Assembly (NCBI GenBank): GCA_025094145.1 | Contig: JALLLS010000025.1 | Span: forward strand, 310,001 to 374,000 | Direction of reading: 5' to 3' | DNA length: 64,000 bases | Origin: Spinellus fusiger | Taxonomy: Eukaryota; Mucoromycota; Mucoromycetes; Mucorales; Phycomycetaceae | Shown here: one piece after another, positions 11,763 through 23,000 of the stretch | Layout of the letters: every line of letters begins with the position of its first letter | How positions within the stretch are numbered: position 1 is the stretch's first letter | Program-made: the position numbers and the translations under genes | The notes under the pieces: model-generated | The model's database searches: none | Told to the model about the DNA's origin: nothing | Seen by the model: the letters and a program-made list of their open reading frames with translations, nothing else

Positions 11763-12192
11763 GAGACTGATGAGAAGCCTGTAGCAAGTTATCCAGGTGA
11801 TAATACTACCAGAAGAATGACAATAAAGGGAAAAGGCATGCGGAGGATGTTGAAGAAAGAAGGATTCAGACTCTATCTTATCAATGAATTCAAAACATCG
11901 AGCCTGTGTCCTGAGTGCAAGTACTCACCTTTGGAAACATTTAAACATGTCAAGAACCCCAGGCCCTATCAACGAACAAAAATGCCCAAAGTTAAATGTC
12001 ATGGTCTTCTCAGGTCATTTCTTCTTAGTTCTATATCAAAAAAAGAAACTCATATTTCTCCCTTCAAATAGGTGTTCAAACCAAAATTGTATGAAAGACA
12101 AGACATTGAGGCTTTGGAATCGTGATCTAGCTGCTACATTGAACTTTAGACATAGTCTAATGTCTCCAAGGGAAAATAGTACCTTCTCATAA
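11763..12192 (+). pseudogene. Fanzor/TnpB-like C-terminal fragment (second type), with an intron
   Basis: The frame starting near 11763 reads TIKGKGMRRMLKKEGFRLY, then LINEFKTSSLCPEC, NPRPYQRTK and KCHGLLR. It then meets a clean intron (12014-12071, GTCATT...AAATAG) and continues RCSNQNCMKD and LRLWNRDLAATLNFRH, ending at 12192. The order DEF/NEF-TS, CxxC, CHGLLRC, C, WNRD is the zinc ribbon and final RuvC Asp of Fanzor/TnpB-type RNA-guided nucleases as found in Mucorales. No upstream RuvC part was recognised, so this is a truncated copy. Coding-like sequence in another frame continues to about 12321 (SSPVITGASVD then stop), pointing to a frameshift near 12190. It differs clearly from the copies at 1-632 and 16.4 kb. 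Confidence 0.65.
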
Positions 12193-12321
12193 TACTTTTG
12201 TAGATAGAACAAAAGAAAGCATGACTCCAAGGATACAACTAGAACCAATAAAAGGTCCAAGCCTTCTGGCTCATCTCCATCCTTCTCCTCCCCAGTTATC
12301 ACTGGAGCCTCGGTTGACTAA

Positions 12322-12665
12322 CTGACAGAGACCCATGATACAGGTAAACTATCTAAATAATAATGGAGTGTAATTTATTGAATATTGTCATGGAAAAGAC
12401 TATAATGTCTAGTAGTTATGTAACTGACACTGATATGGATAAGCTCATCATTGCTACTATTGCTACTCAATGTTAAGAGGTTGATCTTTCATATTTCATA
12501 TCTAACAATAGTCTTACTTCTAGTGCTATAAGGACGAATGTTAATCCTCCTCCTCCTCCTACTACTACTACTACTACTACTACTCCTTTGACTGTCTTTG
12601 TGACAAGTTTGTTTTTGTTTTATTTCCTTTTATTTCCTATGAATCACTATTGAACTCATTATCAG
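12322..12665. other. Spacer upstream of the Lines homologue
   Basis: AT-rich promoter region with a CTACTACTA run at 12553-12584. No conserved frame was seen. Confidence 0.5.
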
Positions 12666-14712
12666 ATGAACTCAAACAGTGAAACAACCACCAAGGATTG
12701 GCCCCAGGGCCCTTCAATAGCAAAAGACATGGAATTAGTACGAGTACAAAACTACGCTTGGAACGTAGACTCAATTTTCTCTTCCTAGATAAATCTCCAA
12801 TCCACAGATCCCTTTACTGTGTTTGCTGCTCAAAACTACCTTGCAAAGAACCTTGCACTCTTTGATGTAAATAAACTCTCTTCCTTTATATGTAGTAGGA
12901 TGCTTTCTTTCTCATAGTCACTTATATTACTCCCTCCCTCCCCTTGGTTCTATGTCTTATGAACACTCTTTAACTATAGGCGACTAAGATGCGCACGTGG
13001 CTCAAGGAGGCAGTAGACCATGTGTATACAAATAGAACAGAGTCTAGAGTTCCTTATCTGGAGCTATTTCATCGTCTATTGAAAACCCTAAGAAAACAAT
13101 GTCAGAAAAAGAAACTACCAATCACTGCCCTTGATCCTGGCTACAGTCTTCTCTCTATTATCGCAGAGAATCAATGTGCAGCTACTGAGAGATGGATCCA
13201 AAGAGGTTTGGAATCCCAGCATCAAGTAAGGCAGAAAATAAATAAATAGAAAGAGGGTGTGGGTGTAGGGTGTACTGACAAGAGAAATTCTACCAGGCAA
13301 CACCCCTTCTTGTGTTTCTTATTGATATTGTTAAACTCTTCAGTGTGTTTGAATCAAAAGAAACCGATTGTATGAAACACTGTTTTTATTGTTGTGAGAG
13401 AATTCTTCAGTGTATCAAAGTCCAATGGAGTGGAATAGTTTTATTATGGAGATCAGATTCCATTACTGTGGCAAGGAAGTCCATAGAGCTTATTCGACGT
13501 CTAGTTGAAGTAGAGAAGGAATCTATGGTAACCGCTCTCTTCTATTCTCTCTTTCTCTTTCTCTCTCTCTTGTATAGTATACTTGATACTAAACATAGTT
13601 AGTTACTTGCTTAGTTACTCACTCTATAAAAACAACATAGACCCTTTGTGATGGCAGGATAGACCTCACCGACTCTTTGTTTTCACGAGCAGACACTGCA
13701 CTTGAAGATCTTTTCACGTACTGGGATGAACTATGTCAAAATGGCTTCTCCTATGCCAATTTACTAGAATTACAAGAAATAGAAAGAACTGAGTTCTTTT
13801 ACACACCTATTGGATCCAAACATTTGACTGTAGACCGTGAATGTCTAAAACAGTGTATCTCCATGGCATTTACAGCACTTTCTCTTGCTGTGTATAGGAT
13901 CCATTGCTCTCCTCATGTTGATAGACTGCATGACACTTTATTGAACCTGCTTCTCAGATTACATGGTAAATAAGAAATGTTACATGTTGAATCTCATCTG
14001 TGTCTCTTAGACTATTCTCCACAGCGTATGGACAATCAAGTCCTTGATATTTTATTTGATTTCTATGGAAATAACGATGAGGATGCTGTACGTCAACAAC
14101 GCTGTATTCTCCATTTCTATATTTCCTTGGATCAGAAAGAACGTCTGTACATGAACAGAATTGAATCAGAGTAAATGTTTTGCGCTTTTATTTGTTTGTT
14201 TGTTTGTATCTATAGATAAAGAAATGAAATGAAAAAATGAACGACTCACACTCATGGTTCTTTTTATTTTATTTTATTTTATTTATATATTCTTACTCTT
14301 ATTCTGGATGTGTTTTCTTAGACACCAACAACGTATACTAGGTCTTTTGAGGGAATGTTTCGAACTTTTGGATATTAATCCTCATAACCTATTCCTTTAC
14401 TTTCTATACAAGACAGGAATGAGTCATGAAATTTTGGTGGATTTGTTGATGTCTGATGAAACTGAATTTCTTGAGTTTTTTGTTGAGTATCTCAGGTACA
14501 TTGAAGGCCGTCCAAATGAATTTATAAGGGCTTGTAAGGATATGTCCTCAGATAGCGAAGAGGAGGAGGAGGAGGTAGTGAGTGGAATAGAAGCTGTTTC
14601 TACTATCTTTCGTGACTTAGTGACAATCATTACTTTGGAGACATTTCCTTACAATGCAACTGTCTTGGTACGCAGATTACAGACAATTATTGCCTTGCTT
14701 GAATGTGAATAG
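12666..14712 (+). CDS. Lines homologue (LINS1-like)
   Basis: Seven exons: 12666-12737, 12789-12866, 12980-13225, 13297-13527, 13641-13965, 14011-14170 and 14322-14712; 500 residues, all junctions in phase. The C-terminal part carries the Lines_C signature: NPHNLFLYFLYKTGMSHEIL, VDLLMSDETEFLEFFVEYLR. The rest is helical with leucine-rich ARM/HEAT-like character. Drosophila Lines modulates Wingless and Hedgehog outputs, and human LINS1 is linked to cognition; no molecular role is established in fungi. An acidic loop (SSDSEEEEEEVV) interrupts the C-terminal domain. Assignment rests on the C-terminal motif; the N-terminal half alone would not be recognisable. Confidence 0.75.
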
Positions 14713-14852
14713 AAATACTTTAATGTGACCAAAAAATATGCTATGATTTGAATATGCACTGTTTACACTGTTTGTTTACACTAAAAATATGAAAGGTGGT
14801 AACAAATAAAAACACTAATAAAGTATCTGAAAAAGAAATGGCCTATTTCTAT

Positions 14853-15173
14853 TTATTCTTCAATGAACTCCTCAGTAGGCTCTTCAGTAGAGTCATTGAT
14901 GAATTCCTCGGTGGATTCTTCAGTAGGTTCATTAATAGACTCCTCAACGGGTTTATAATCAAACCATGAATCACTTGGTTGTATGTAATTGGATTGGTAG
15001 TGTCGTATCTTGTCTGCCATTGCACGCCGTCCAAACCTACGATGTCTAACACCTTTAATGGCATTCATTGAGGGTGGTGAGGATAAATCATAAGCGGGCG
15101 ATATGGATGCCATGGATGAGGTTCCTCCAAGAATAGCCAATAAAGAGAGAGATGAGATGAGTGTAAGATGCAT
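14853..15173 (-). CDS. Small secreted protein with acidic C-terminal repeats
   Basis: A 106-residue single-exon frame. The start chosen is the internal Met (15171-15173), giving an N-terminal hydrophobic signal sequence (MHLTLISSLSLLAILGG) with a likely cleavage after about residue 20. The middle is basic (RHRRFGRRA, possibly a dibasic processing site). The C-terminus repeats EEST/NEPTEE-type acidic units. No family was recognised. It faces the Lines gene tail-to-tail, 140 bp from its stop. Composition and the signal peptide argue for a real gene. Confidence 0.5.
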   Translation of the reverse strand: MHLTLISSLSLLAILGGTSSMASISPAYDLSSPPSMNAIKGVRHRRFGRRAMADKIRHYQSNYIQPSDSWFDYKPVEESINEPTEESTEEFINDSTEEPTEEFIEE

Positions 15174-15451
15174 TGATAGAGAAAGAGAGAGAGAGAGAGT
15201 AAATAAGAAAGATGAATTTCTAGTCCAGGTATAAATGCACAAGTAGATAAATAGTGATGAGTAGAATTCTCTATCCTCTTATCATTTTGGGAGTATTTCA
15301 AATAGTTCTAAATTACCAAGTCTAAAAGCACTCAACATAGGAGATGCTCTCTCCCCCTCACAAGTCATAAAGTATAGAAAGGAGAAAAAGACGAGGCAAT
15401 AATGAAAAAGATTTGACGTCCATAGATATTTAGTTTAAAAAAAAAGGTGTC

Positions 15452-15748
15452 CTATTGAGTGGTATTCCTTGGATACTGCCGGTCTACAACTACCACTGGA
15501 GACATTTGATCGAGCTCTAGCTTATCTTTATCATTGGCTGGAATGGAGGTCTCAAGCCAGTCTGATATTAAGATACCTGCTGTAGAAAAGACCATACCAG
15601 CTAGAAATTGATATTTATTTTGTATCCACAATAATAGACTATTAGCTAAAGTGCCCATATCCTCTGTTTATTTTATACCAATGCCTATAGCAACACGTGT
15701 TCTTGAAGGAAGGACTTTGTAGGATTCCAACAACGTCTTTCTCTGCAT
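15452..15748 (-). CDS. Small single-span membrane protein, uncharacterised
   Basis: Model: complement of 15679-15748 joined to 15452-15645, 87 residues. Exon 1 reads MQRKTLLESYKVLPSRTRVA. A 33-nt intron (15646-15678, GTATAA...TTTAG) joins it in phase to ANSLLLWIQNKYQFLAGMVF, which leads into one hydrophobic segment and a polar tail. The basic amphipathic start plus a single membrane helix would fit a small mitochondrial inner-membrane protein, but that is inference. Without the intron the alternative is a 68-residue protein starting at 15658. No family was recognised. Confidence 0.45.
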
Positions 15749-16408
15749 GACAGTAAGTAACTAAAAAAAAGGCGGCTCAAAGAAGATCAGGAAAAAAACA
15801 AGGATGTCAATGTCACGTGAGCAAGTAGATATTTCTCCATTTAAAATTCAAAGGTTTGCTAGTTGCTGTAAGTATCAAACATGCTGAATATGGGTTAAAT
15901 TAAACCCGGATTTATTAGACAAGGGTAGTGTTAACATTATAGGTCTTCATATACTGTAAGGTAGATACAATGAGACTGGTAAGCCATTCCTGGGGCTGAA
16001 CTCCCTGGTTACTTCCCCATCTTTAAATACCAAAGAGTAAAATGCAATGTGAAAAACATCAATATAGGCAGGTCTCTCTCATATAGAATCCGGGATCTAC
16101 ATTTAATAACCAATATACTTTTATTAGAATCATTAAATAAACATAGTACTTGATCACATATTAAAGACACTACAAGTTAAGGAGACAATGAATTAAAAAA
16201 AAGGAAACATTGGTCTCTGAAAAGGCATAACCCCACTAAGGCTCATAACCAAATGTCCAGAGCTGATAGTCACAGTATAGTAGAGTGCAGAAGAACTGCC
16301 TCAATAATGATCCCAATTTAACTCACTTTTATCTTTCTTTTATTTATTAAAATGACTGTATTGGTATAGTTTGACTGGTAGTGAATTAGCATTCTGAGAC
16401 AAGAAGAC
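15749..16408. other. AT-rich spacer, no gene recognised
   Basis: Lies between the small membrane protein gene and the Fanzor-like copy B. No conserved frame was found on either strand. Confidence 0.5.
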
Positions 16409-16410
16409 TA

Positions 16411-16821
16411 CACACCAGGAGGTCTTTAGGATATAAAAGGAAATAGTCGAAATACAATTGTTTAAAAATGAAATCTATTTGAAAAGGAGGGAAAATAAAG
16501 TGAAATGTATTCATGTTAGTTCTTAAACAAATAAAGATTATTATGTAAATTTACCTGTAGATATCTGAATCCCGAAGGAAACCACTTTCGATGTGGCGAT
16601 ATGATATAATATAAATACAAATATCTATTCTTCTCGACAGAAAGGAACTGGGCGGTGGAGACCCTTTAAAACACTCTTCTGCAATTGTATATATACCCTT
16701 TGATGCATTCACATCTCTGTTCTAAACAATTCCACAACTTTGGCAAGCGTGGATAGTGTTGAAATTCACTAATCCTTTGGTGAGGATATTTGTGTTATAA
16801 GTGTGGCAGATCTTGAGAACA
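16411..16821 (-). pseudogene. Fanzor/TnpB-like relic B (inverted copy of relic A)
   Basis: The reverse complement matches 214-632. On the minus strand it reads KICHTYNTN, ACQSC-GIV, a stop codon (16722-16724) and NRDVNASKGI. The stop is in the same place as in relic A. The terminal ~325 bp, from the NRD codons through the 3' flank, differ at about 3 positions; the ~95 bp upstream differ at about 12. The element edge is CACACCAGGAGG at 16411, preceded by TA (16409-16410). The 5' side is interrupted by an insertion at 16822. Confidence 0.6.
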
Positions 16822-17388
16822 ATACGAAACTTCACAATTCATTTGCTTAATCAGAACTACCAAAGTAATGCAGACTACAACAACATTCTAGAAAGAAAAG
16901 AATTGCTTAAAAAACAGTTGCCTAGTTACCCGTTGTGCTCAAATTGTATATTGTATTCCTGTTCATGTACCCTCTTTGATTTCCCTAGACCAGCCTTTGT
17001 ACTAATACTCTATTTTGTCCTAATTGGTAGAGACCCAATATCTAAAGATTCATCTCTCTAGTAGTCCTGTTGATAACCACTGTGCTCTTTATTACAGAAT
17101 AAAGGATATATTTTACATAGTATGGATTTTGAGGCTGCTTTAATATCTCTCTCTTTAAGCTATAAGGATAAAAGCTATACGATAATAACATCTCAGTAAA
17201 TTCATAGATGGATTCCTTTTTCTTGTCTTATGTATGTTTCAAGGGAAGAGAGAAACCTTATTTACAATAAAATCACTTTATGGAATTCTATGGCCTTGAA
17301 ATACAGGACCAAGATTATACACACTGTATGATAGGACAGTTACCCTTCCCAATATGCTCGAATGTTCTATGAAGACCATATCTATTGC
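16822..17388. mobile_element. 567-bp insertion in relic B with 10-bp target duplication
   Basis: CTTGAGAACA occurs at 16812-16821 and again at 17389-17398. In relic A the same site is uninterrupted: its reverse complement reads TTGAGAACAGCAAAATA. So 16822-17388 was inserted and duplicated 10 bp. The insert has no obvious inverted termini. It contains an 86-codon open frame at 16801-17061 that partly uses flanking sequence and is not recognised. Confidence 0.6.
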
Positions 17389-17440
17389 TTGAGAACAGCA
17401 AAATATTCAAATTCATAGTCAAAGAAGAAATAGCAAAATA

Positions 17441-18796
17441 CAGTGACTCGTGGAAATCTTACGTAGATTTTTCATTTTCCGATATACTTCTGTAATAGGA
17501 AATACTCATTCTTTGTCATAAAAACACACATTAAACACACAGTAGAGACTTCAAAATCGGATGAAGTATAAAGAGGGTCAATAGAATAATAAAAATAATT
17601 TTATTGGGTAGAAACCATTAATATTTGGTGTTTCCACCATTGGCCTCAATGACGGCCCTACATCTCCGATGCATGCTGGAAATGAGGGCGTCTGTGGTGT
17701 CCTTGGGGATTTTCTCCCATTCTTCCAACAGAAGCACCTCCAAATCCTGGAGAGTGCTTCTTGGGGTCATCTTCCTGCGGATAGCCCTGTCAAGCACCTC
17801 CCAAAGGTGCTCTATGGGGTTGAGATTGGGGCTCTGGGAAGGCCACCCCTCCATGGTGGCAATGGTCTCTTTTGCCTTCCACAACCTGGACTCTCTGCTC
17901 TTGTGGCAGGTGGCGTTGTCCTCTTGAAGAACATAATCCACCTCTAGATTCAGTGCCTTGAGTCGGGCCAGCTCAAGGCAGTATTCCTTCTTCAAGATCT
18001 CAATGTATCTTGCACTATCAATACTGCCCTTCACAGGCGCCAATCTCCCAACACCTTCACCAGAGAAAGATCCCCACACCATTACGCTGCCACCTCCAAA
18101 CTTCACAGTGAGCTTGAAGTTCTTTGGGAACAGTCCTTCATTCACTTTTCGTACTACTCTGGTACGGTTGTTGGTGGTGACCAACTGGTATCTGGACTCA
18201 TCGGACCAGATGACCGTCTTCCAGTCGTCCTCGGACCAGTGGAGGTGGGCCTTAGCCCAAGCAAGCCTCAGCTTCTTGTGCTTGATGCTGAGAAGGTTTC
18301 TTGACCACCCTGGAAGAAAGCAGGCCAATCTTCTTCATCGTCTTTCTAAAAGTGTTCATGGACACTTTGGTGGTCATCTGGCTGCGAAGCTGATCCATTG
18401 TCTGGAATGAATCTCTTGCCACTTCGCGGGCAACTTCTCTCTCGTCCCTCTCTGTCAGAATGGGCTTGCGCCCAGTTCTCTTCTTGGCCTTGAAGCAGCC
18501 AGTTTCCTTATATCTATTTACGATAAAGGAAACCGACTGCGCACTGACTCCAAACCTAGCAGCAATGGCAACCAGGCTGGTCCCATTTACGGTGGCCTCG
18601 TGAGCAATGAGGCATCGAGTGAAGTCATCGATATTTTTCTTCTTGTTTCCACGAGGTCTCATGGGTTGGTTGGTGGTATTAGATGAGGTAGACATTATGG
18701 TGGAAAAGCAATAAATGAGGAATGTTTAATAAAAAAAATTAAGGAAGAAATTAGGGTCTGAATTTGAAATTTACGTATGTTTTCCACGAGCCACTG
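17441..18796 (-). mobile_element. Tc1/mariner-like transposon 1 (DD35E)
   Basis: A 1356-bp element with terminal inverted repeats. The left end reads CAGTGACTCGTGGAAATCTT; the right end, reverse-complemented, reads CAGTGGCTCGTGGAAAACAT. It is flanked by TA at 17439-17440 and 18797-18798, the Tc1/mariner target duplication. Its right border was later used as a LINE insertion site. Confidence 0.9.
17618..18695 (-). pseudogene. Tc1-like transposase, one frameshift
   Basis: The N-terminal frame (18695 down to about 18285) has a paired-like helix-turn-helix (VAIAARFGVSAQSVSFIVNR) and a GRKP linker. The catalytic frame (to 17618) has VIWSDESRYQL (Asp 1), LQEDNATCH (Asp 2) and NLNPIEHLWEVL (Glu). 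There are 35 residues between the second Asp and Glu, so DD35E rather than the common DD34E. The two frames are out of register around 18290. Comparison with the copy at 33.5 kb suggests loss of two bases in a TCTC stretch there. Otherwise the copy is nearly intact, implying recent activity. Confidence 0.9.
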
Positions 18797-18839
18797 TAAT
18801 ATAAAAGTGTAGAGGAAAAGAGGCTCTTTCGCGTAATAA

Positions 18840-20030
18840 ATATTACCCCAAAGAGTTATAATAAAATCTACAGCAAACATTACAATCACCCATCCGTCAA
18901 CACCAACACCCCCCGCCACCTATATCACACTGGATCCATTAACCACGGACCCTACCTCAGCACCACCCGCCAAACCCTTCGAGTTTGGCCTTACCGACGT
19001 CCCCACCACCTACGACGTCCCTAAAAGCAGAAAAGAAAAACTGCTTGCCAAACGCACCCGAGCAAGAACCAACGAGGAGAACAAAATGTCCGAGGTGGAA
19101 AAGGCCGACACCCACGCCCAACAAATGCTGCAGATGATGGCGGCAATCCAAAAACAGATGGAGATCTTTGGACTCCGTATCCAGGAATTGGAGGCCCAAT
19201 TGAAGGCCAAGGATGCAATGATTGCATCCCTCCAGGCTCAGGCCACTACCAGCACCACCAACACCACCACCACTGCCACCCCTGCCACCCCTGCCAAGCA
19301 GGACAACTCGACTGCTGCTTCAAAGCATGCCCCAACCTCCACACCCACACCCACACCCACCACCTACGCCAGCATGGCAAAGAAGAACCCCCAGGCCAAG
19401 AAGCCTACAAAGGCCAAAGCAGTGCTTAAGGCACAAGCAGTACGTGCCTTGCAGGAGCCCACTGGACCCTCAGTGTACGAATTCGTATACGTCCCTTGCC
19501 GCCGATACCTTAAGTACGGCCAGGTCCGCAAGATGTTGGGATCGTTGAAGATCCAACAGTCACGGATCATTGACATCCACTTCCCGGCAAGGGGAACAGT
19601 TGCGCTGCTGGTCCACAGCAGCTACAAGAAGGAACTCGAGGAGCACCTCGAGAAGCTTAAGATCAGTCCAGTGAAGGACTTCAACCCTGTGTCCGCTGCA
19701 GTCATTGCAGACCCAAAGCTCCAAGGGGAAACCAACAGTACCAAGGCTGCAAAGGCCCAGGAACTCTTTGACCAGAGAGTGTCAAACACCTGTCTTCGTT
19801 CCCCCACCCACTTAGGGTACAGCATTGCTCGCCACTTTGGCTCTGGTAATGCCACTCCCCGCCTCTCTGCCACTGCCTTTGAGAAGCTCTTGGCGGATCT
19901 CAAGGCCAAGACCCCAGTTGCCAGCCGCCCCGCCACCCTTGAAGAAGAGGCCATCCAGGCATTTAGATCAGGCTCAGCTATGGAAGAAGATGAGGGAGAC
20001 GCCCAAAACATCCACCGAGAAGAATTATGA
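18840..20030 (+). CDS. LINE ORF1 protein
   Basis: The frame is open from 18840; the first ATG is at 19086, giving 314 residues. Codons before 19086 look coding (a Pro/Thr-rich stretch, then KSRKEKLLAKRTRARTNEE), so the element may be 5'-truncated or use an upstream non-AUG start. After the ATG there is a coiled coil (about residues 1-55, AQQMLQMMAAIQKQMEIFGL), a Thr/Pro-rich linker and a folded domain with VYEFVYVPCRRYLKYGQVRK, which may be an RRM-like or other RNA-binding fold. No CCHC knuckle was seen. Such proteins coat the LINE RNA. The stop overlaps the ORF2 start (ATGA, 20027-20030). Confidence 0.75.
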   Translation: MLPQRVIIKSTANITITHPSTPTPPATYITLDPLTTDPTSAPPAKPFEFGLTDVPTTYDVPKSRKEKLLAKRTRARTNEENKMSEVEKADTHAQQMLQMMAAIQKQMEIFGLRIQELEAQLKAKDAMIASLQAQATTSTTNTTTTATPATPAKQDNSTAASKHAPTSTPTPTPTTYASMAKKNPQAKKPTKAKAVLKAQAVRALQEPTGPSVYEFVYVPCRRYLKYGQVRKMLGSLKIQQSRIIDIHFPARGTVALLVHSSYKKELEEHLEKLKISPVKDFNPVSAAVIADPKLQGETNSTKAAKAQELFDQRVSNTCLRSPTHLGYSIARHFGSGNATPRLSATAFEKLLADLKAKTPVASRPATLEEEAIQAFRSGSAMEEDEGDAQNIHREEL

Positions 20031-23000
20031 ATAGACTGAAGATTGGTCTATTGAATGCTTGTGGAATCAGGCCCAAACTGGTGAACGTTCTGAATGTGTG
20101 TGTGCAGAATGATATTGATATACTTTTAGTGACAGAGACTTTCCTGACCAAAGACATGCAAATGTTGAGGTGCCCCTGGATACAAATACACAACTATGCT
20201 ACAGCCCATGGTGATGCTGGACGAGGTTTTGATGGAGTTTCGTTCTTTATTCGTCCTGACTTTCCTTACCATGTACATTCCTTACCAATTACTAATCCTT
20301 TTGTGGTCTCCTGTAGGATTGGCCCATATACACTCCATGGTCTGTACCTACCTCCGAGGCTGTCGTCTAGTGAGGCTGCGGAAAGGTTGAATTCACTACC
20401 CATAGACGACTTCACACTCGTCCTTGGTGACCTGAATACACGTTTAGGCCGCCTGACTGGAGATCATGGCATAAACGACAGACATGTGGGATTTGAAGAC
20501 TGGATCGCCGTCAGGATCTAACCTTGTGGAACTCAGAGTTGGCATTTGGCTTGCCTACATATGAGCGAATTCTAGCAGATGGTCGTCGGTTTGCTAGCAT
20601 TATTGACCTGTTCCTGTCAAGAAGCTACAACTTCTCCGAAGTGTGCTTGCACATTAGGGACGATCTGACGTTAGGTTCAGACCACCACTTGTGTGAGCTG
20701 TCCTTTCAGCCGGTGCTCATGCCACCGCTCATGACAGAAACAGCTGTCCGTCGCCTCTGGAGACTGCAACGTTTAAACAAACAAACAGTCTGTGACCAGT
20801 ACAAGCGATGTTTTGCAGAGAACACAGGTGAACTGCAAAGAGAGATCCAAAAAATATTGGAAGACAAAACCCCGTTGTGCTCTGTTAAGATGGAGGACTT
20901 TGCTGAGAGACTCAATGAGTCAATCTACAAGGCCCTGGATGATAGCGTAGGGCGCGCACAATCCCATCCAAAAGCTTGGAAAAGCTACTGGAATGCTGAT
21001 CTACAACAGTTAGCTGACCGTCGTCAAGAACTTTATCGTTTTAGACGACGGGTAGGCAATGATATTGAACGCATTGAAGCCCACCGCTTGTATGAGGAAG
21101 CGTGTTTAGCTTTGAAAAAGGCTATAAGGCAAGCACAACGACAAACCTGGCATGTATTTTGTGATAAAGTCCGTAAGGGCTTAACAGAGATGACAAGTGC
21201 TGTGAAAGGAATGAGGCTGCGGAGACGTTCGCCAATTTCCCTGTCATCTCCAGAGGGCCCTCGGCATGCTGCCAATCGCATGATTGACCACCTAGAGAGA
21301 GTGTTTGGCGGATCTACGGAAAGACAGGAGCGTCAGGAGTTTACTCTCCAAGACAATCCAGTCCCATGGGACGTAGACTTTATTCACTCTGCTATTCGAA
21401 AGATGCCAAATCGAAAAGCACCAGGCATTGATCATATTAGAGCAGAAATGCTCAAACCCCTAGTTCGAGTGCTAGTGCCTCTGTTACATCAGATCTTCAC
21501 ATTGTGTTGGAGATGGTCGTGGACGCCTGTGGCCTGGAGAACAGCACAGGTGGTACCTATTTACAAAAACAAAGGAGAGCAGGATGACCCTAGTAACTAT
21601 CGGCCTATTAGCTTGACATCGGTGTTTCGTAAGCTCTTAGAAAGATGTATAGCTGGGGAGCTCCTTTCGACCATGCCTGCATTGGACATGGCTCAAGGTG
21701 GATTTCGCGCTCGTCGTGGAACTCTAGACCAGGCCCTCTGTCTCCACGAACTTATGGGGTTGTACGCTGCCCAAGGATCAGGAGAGCAAGATCCAAAACC
21801 TCCAGTCGTCGTCTTCCTAGATATTAAAGCTGCATATGATAGTGTGGAACGCTCTGTCATATGGGAGTCGCTGATGCCCTTCGTGTCTCAGCCGTTGCTC
21901 TTGCTACTACAGAATTTGTTTGATGACATTGTGGTGAATGTGATTCTGAAAAATGTAGCATCCCGGGACATTGCACCTAAACGAGGAGTCTTACAGGGTA
22001 GTATTCTTTCTCCATTTCTTTATTCTATTTTCATTGATACTCTTCCACGTTTCTTGAGGTTTGCTTCGGTATCCCCAATACTGGTTGGTATGCACCCACC
22101 TACCATGGGACGGTCCATTAATCTCTGTGCTCGAAATCCTTTCTCTTTTGCTTCCCCACAGGCAACTGTTCACGCATTGCTTGACGAGTTACAGAATTCC
22201 CTTCACAATCCTTTTCCTACTTCTACAGTTTCGGATGACTCTTCTGAGTTGTCAGATTCCTCTTACAGTCCGTCTCATGTCACTGTTACTTGGGCTCCTG
22301 TGAATTGTTTGTTGTATGCTGATGATGTGGCTCTTATGGGCTGCCCAGAAGATATACATCGAATGCTGGCACTTGCCGAAATTCACTCGACCCTCCTTGG
22401 TTACAAATGGAGTCCCTCCAAATGTGAAGTACTCAATGCCCCGGCCAATGTGCCGTTTTACCTCTATGGCAACGAGCTTCCAACCTGTGATACTTTCAAG
22501 TACCTTGGTATCCCCTTTTCACGTCAAGGTATTAACCAAGACGCACTTTTCTCACACTCACAAGTCAAGGCAATTGCAGTAATGCAAAAGCTGAGAGGAA
22601 TGGGTGTAAACATGTATGGCTTTGGGATTACAGCAGCCCTAAGAGCGTATACTGTTTTTGTTCGGCCTATCCTTGAGTATGGGTTGGCTATTTGTAATGT
22701 CAATAGACTAGGCATCCGCCCGCTACAAATCTGTCAGTCTGCTTGTCTGAGACTTTGTCTTGCTAGATCTGCTACTGCTAGGTTTGGAACGATCCAGGTT
22801 GCCCAATTAGCTGCCCTCCCTAACATATACTCTCGTTTTCTTTATCTGCAAGCCAAATTTGTTGAGCGCGCAGCTACCCTTCCTGAAGACACCCTCCTCT
22901 GGTGCCTTGTCCCGCAGCTTGAAGCACCCCAGAGTAAAGCCAGATGGATTAAGCTACGTGGCAATGTACTCTGGCAAAATGCTCAAAGAATAGGACGGGC

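Noticed and set aside
17625..18410. Plus-strand open frames across Tc1 element 1
   Set aside because: They are antisense shadows of the transposase.
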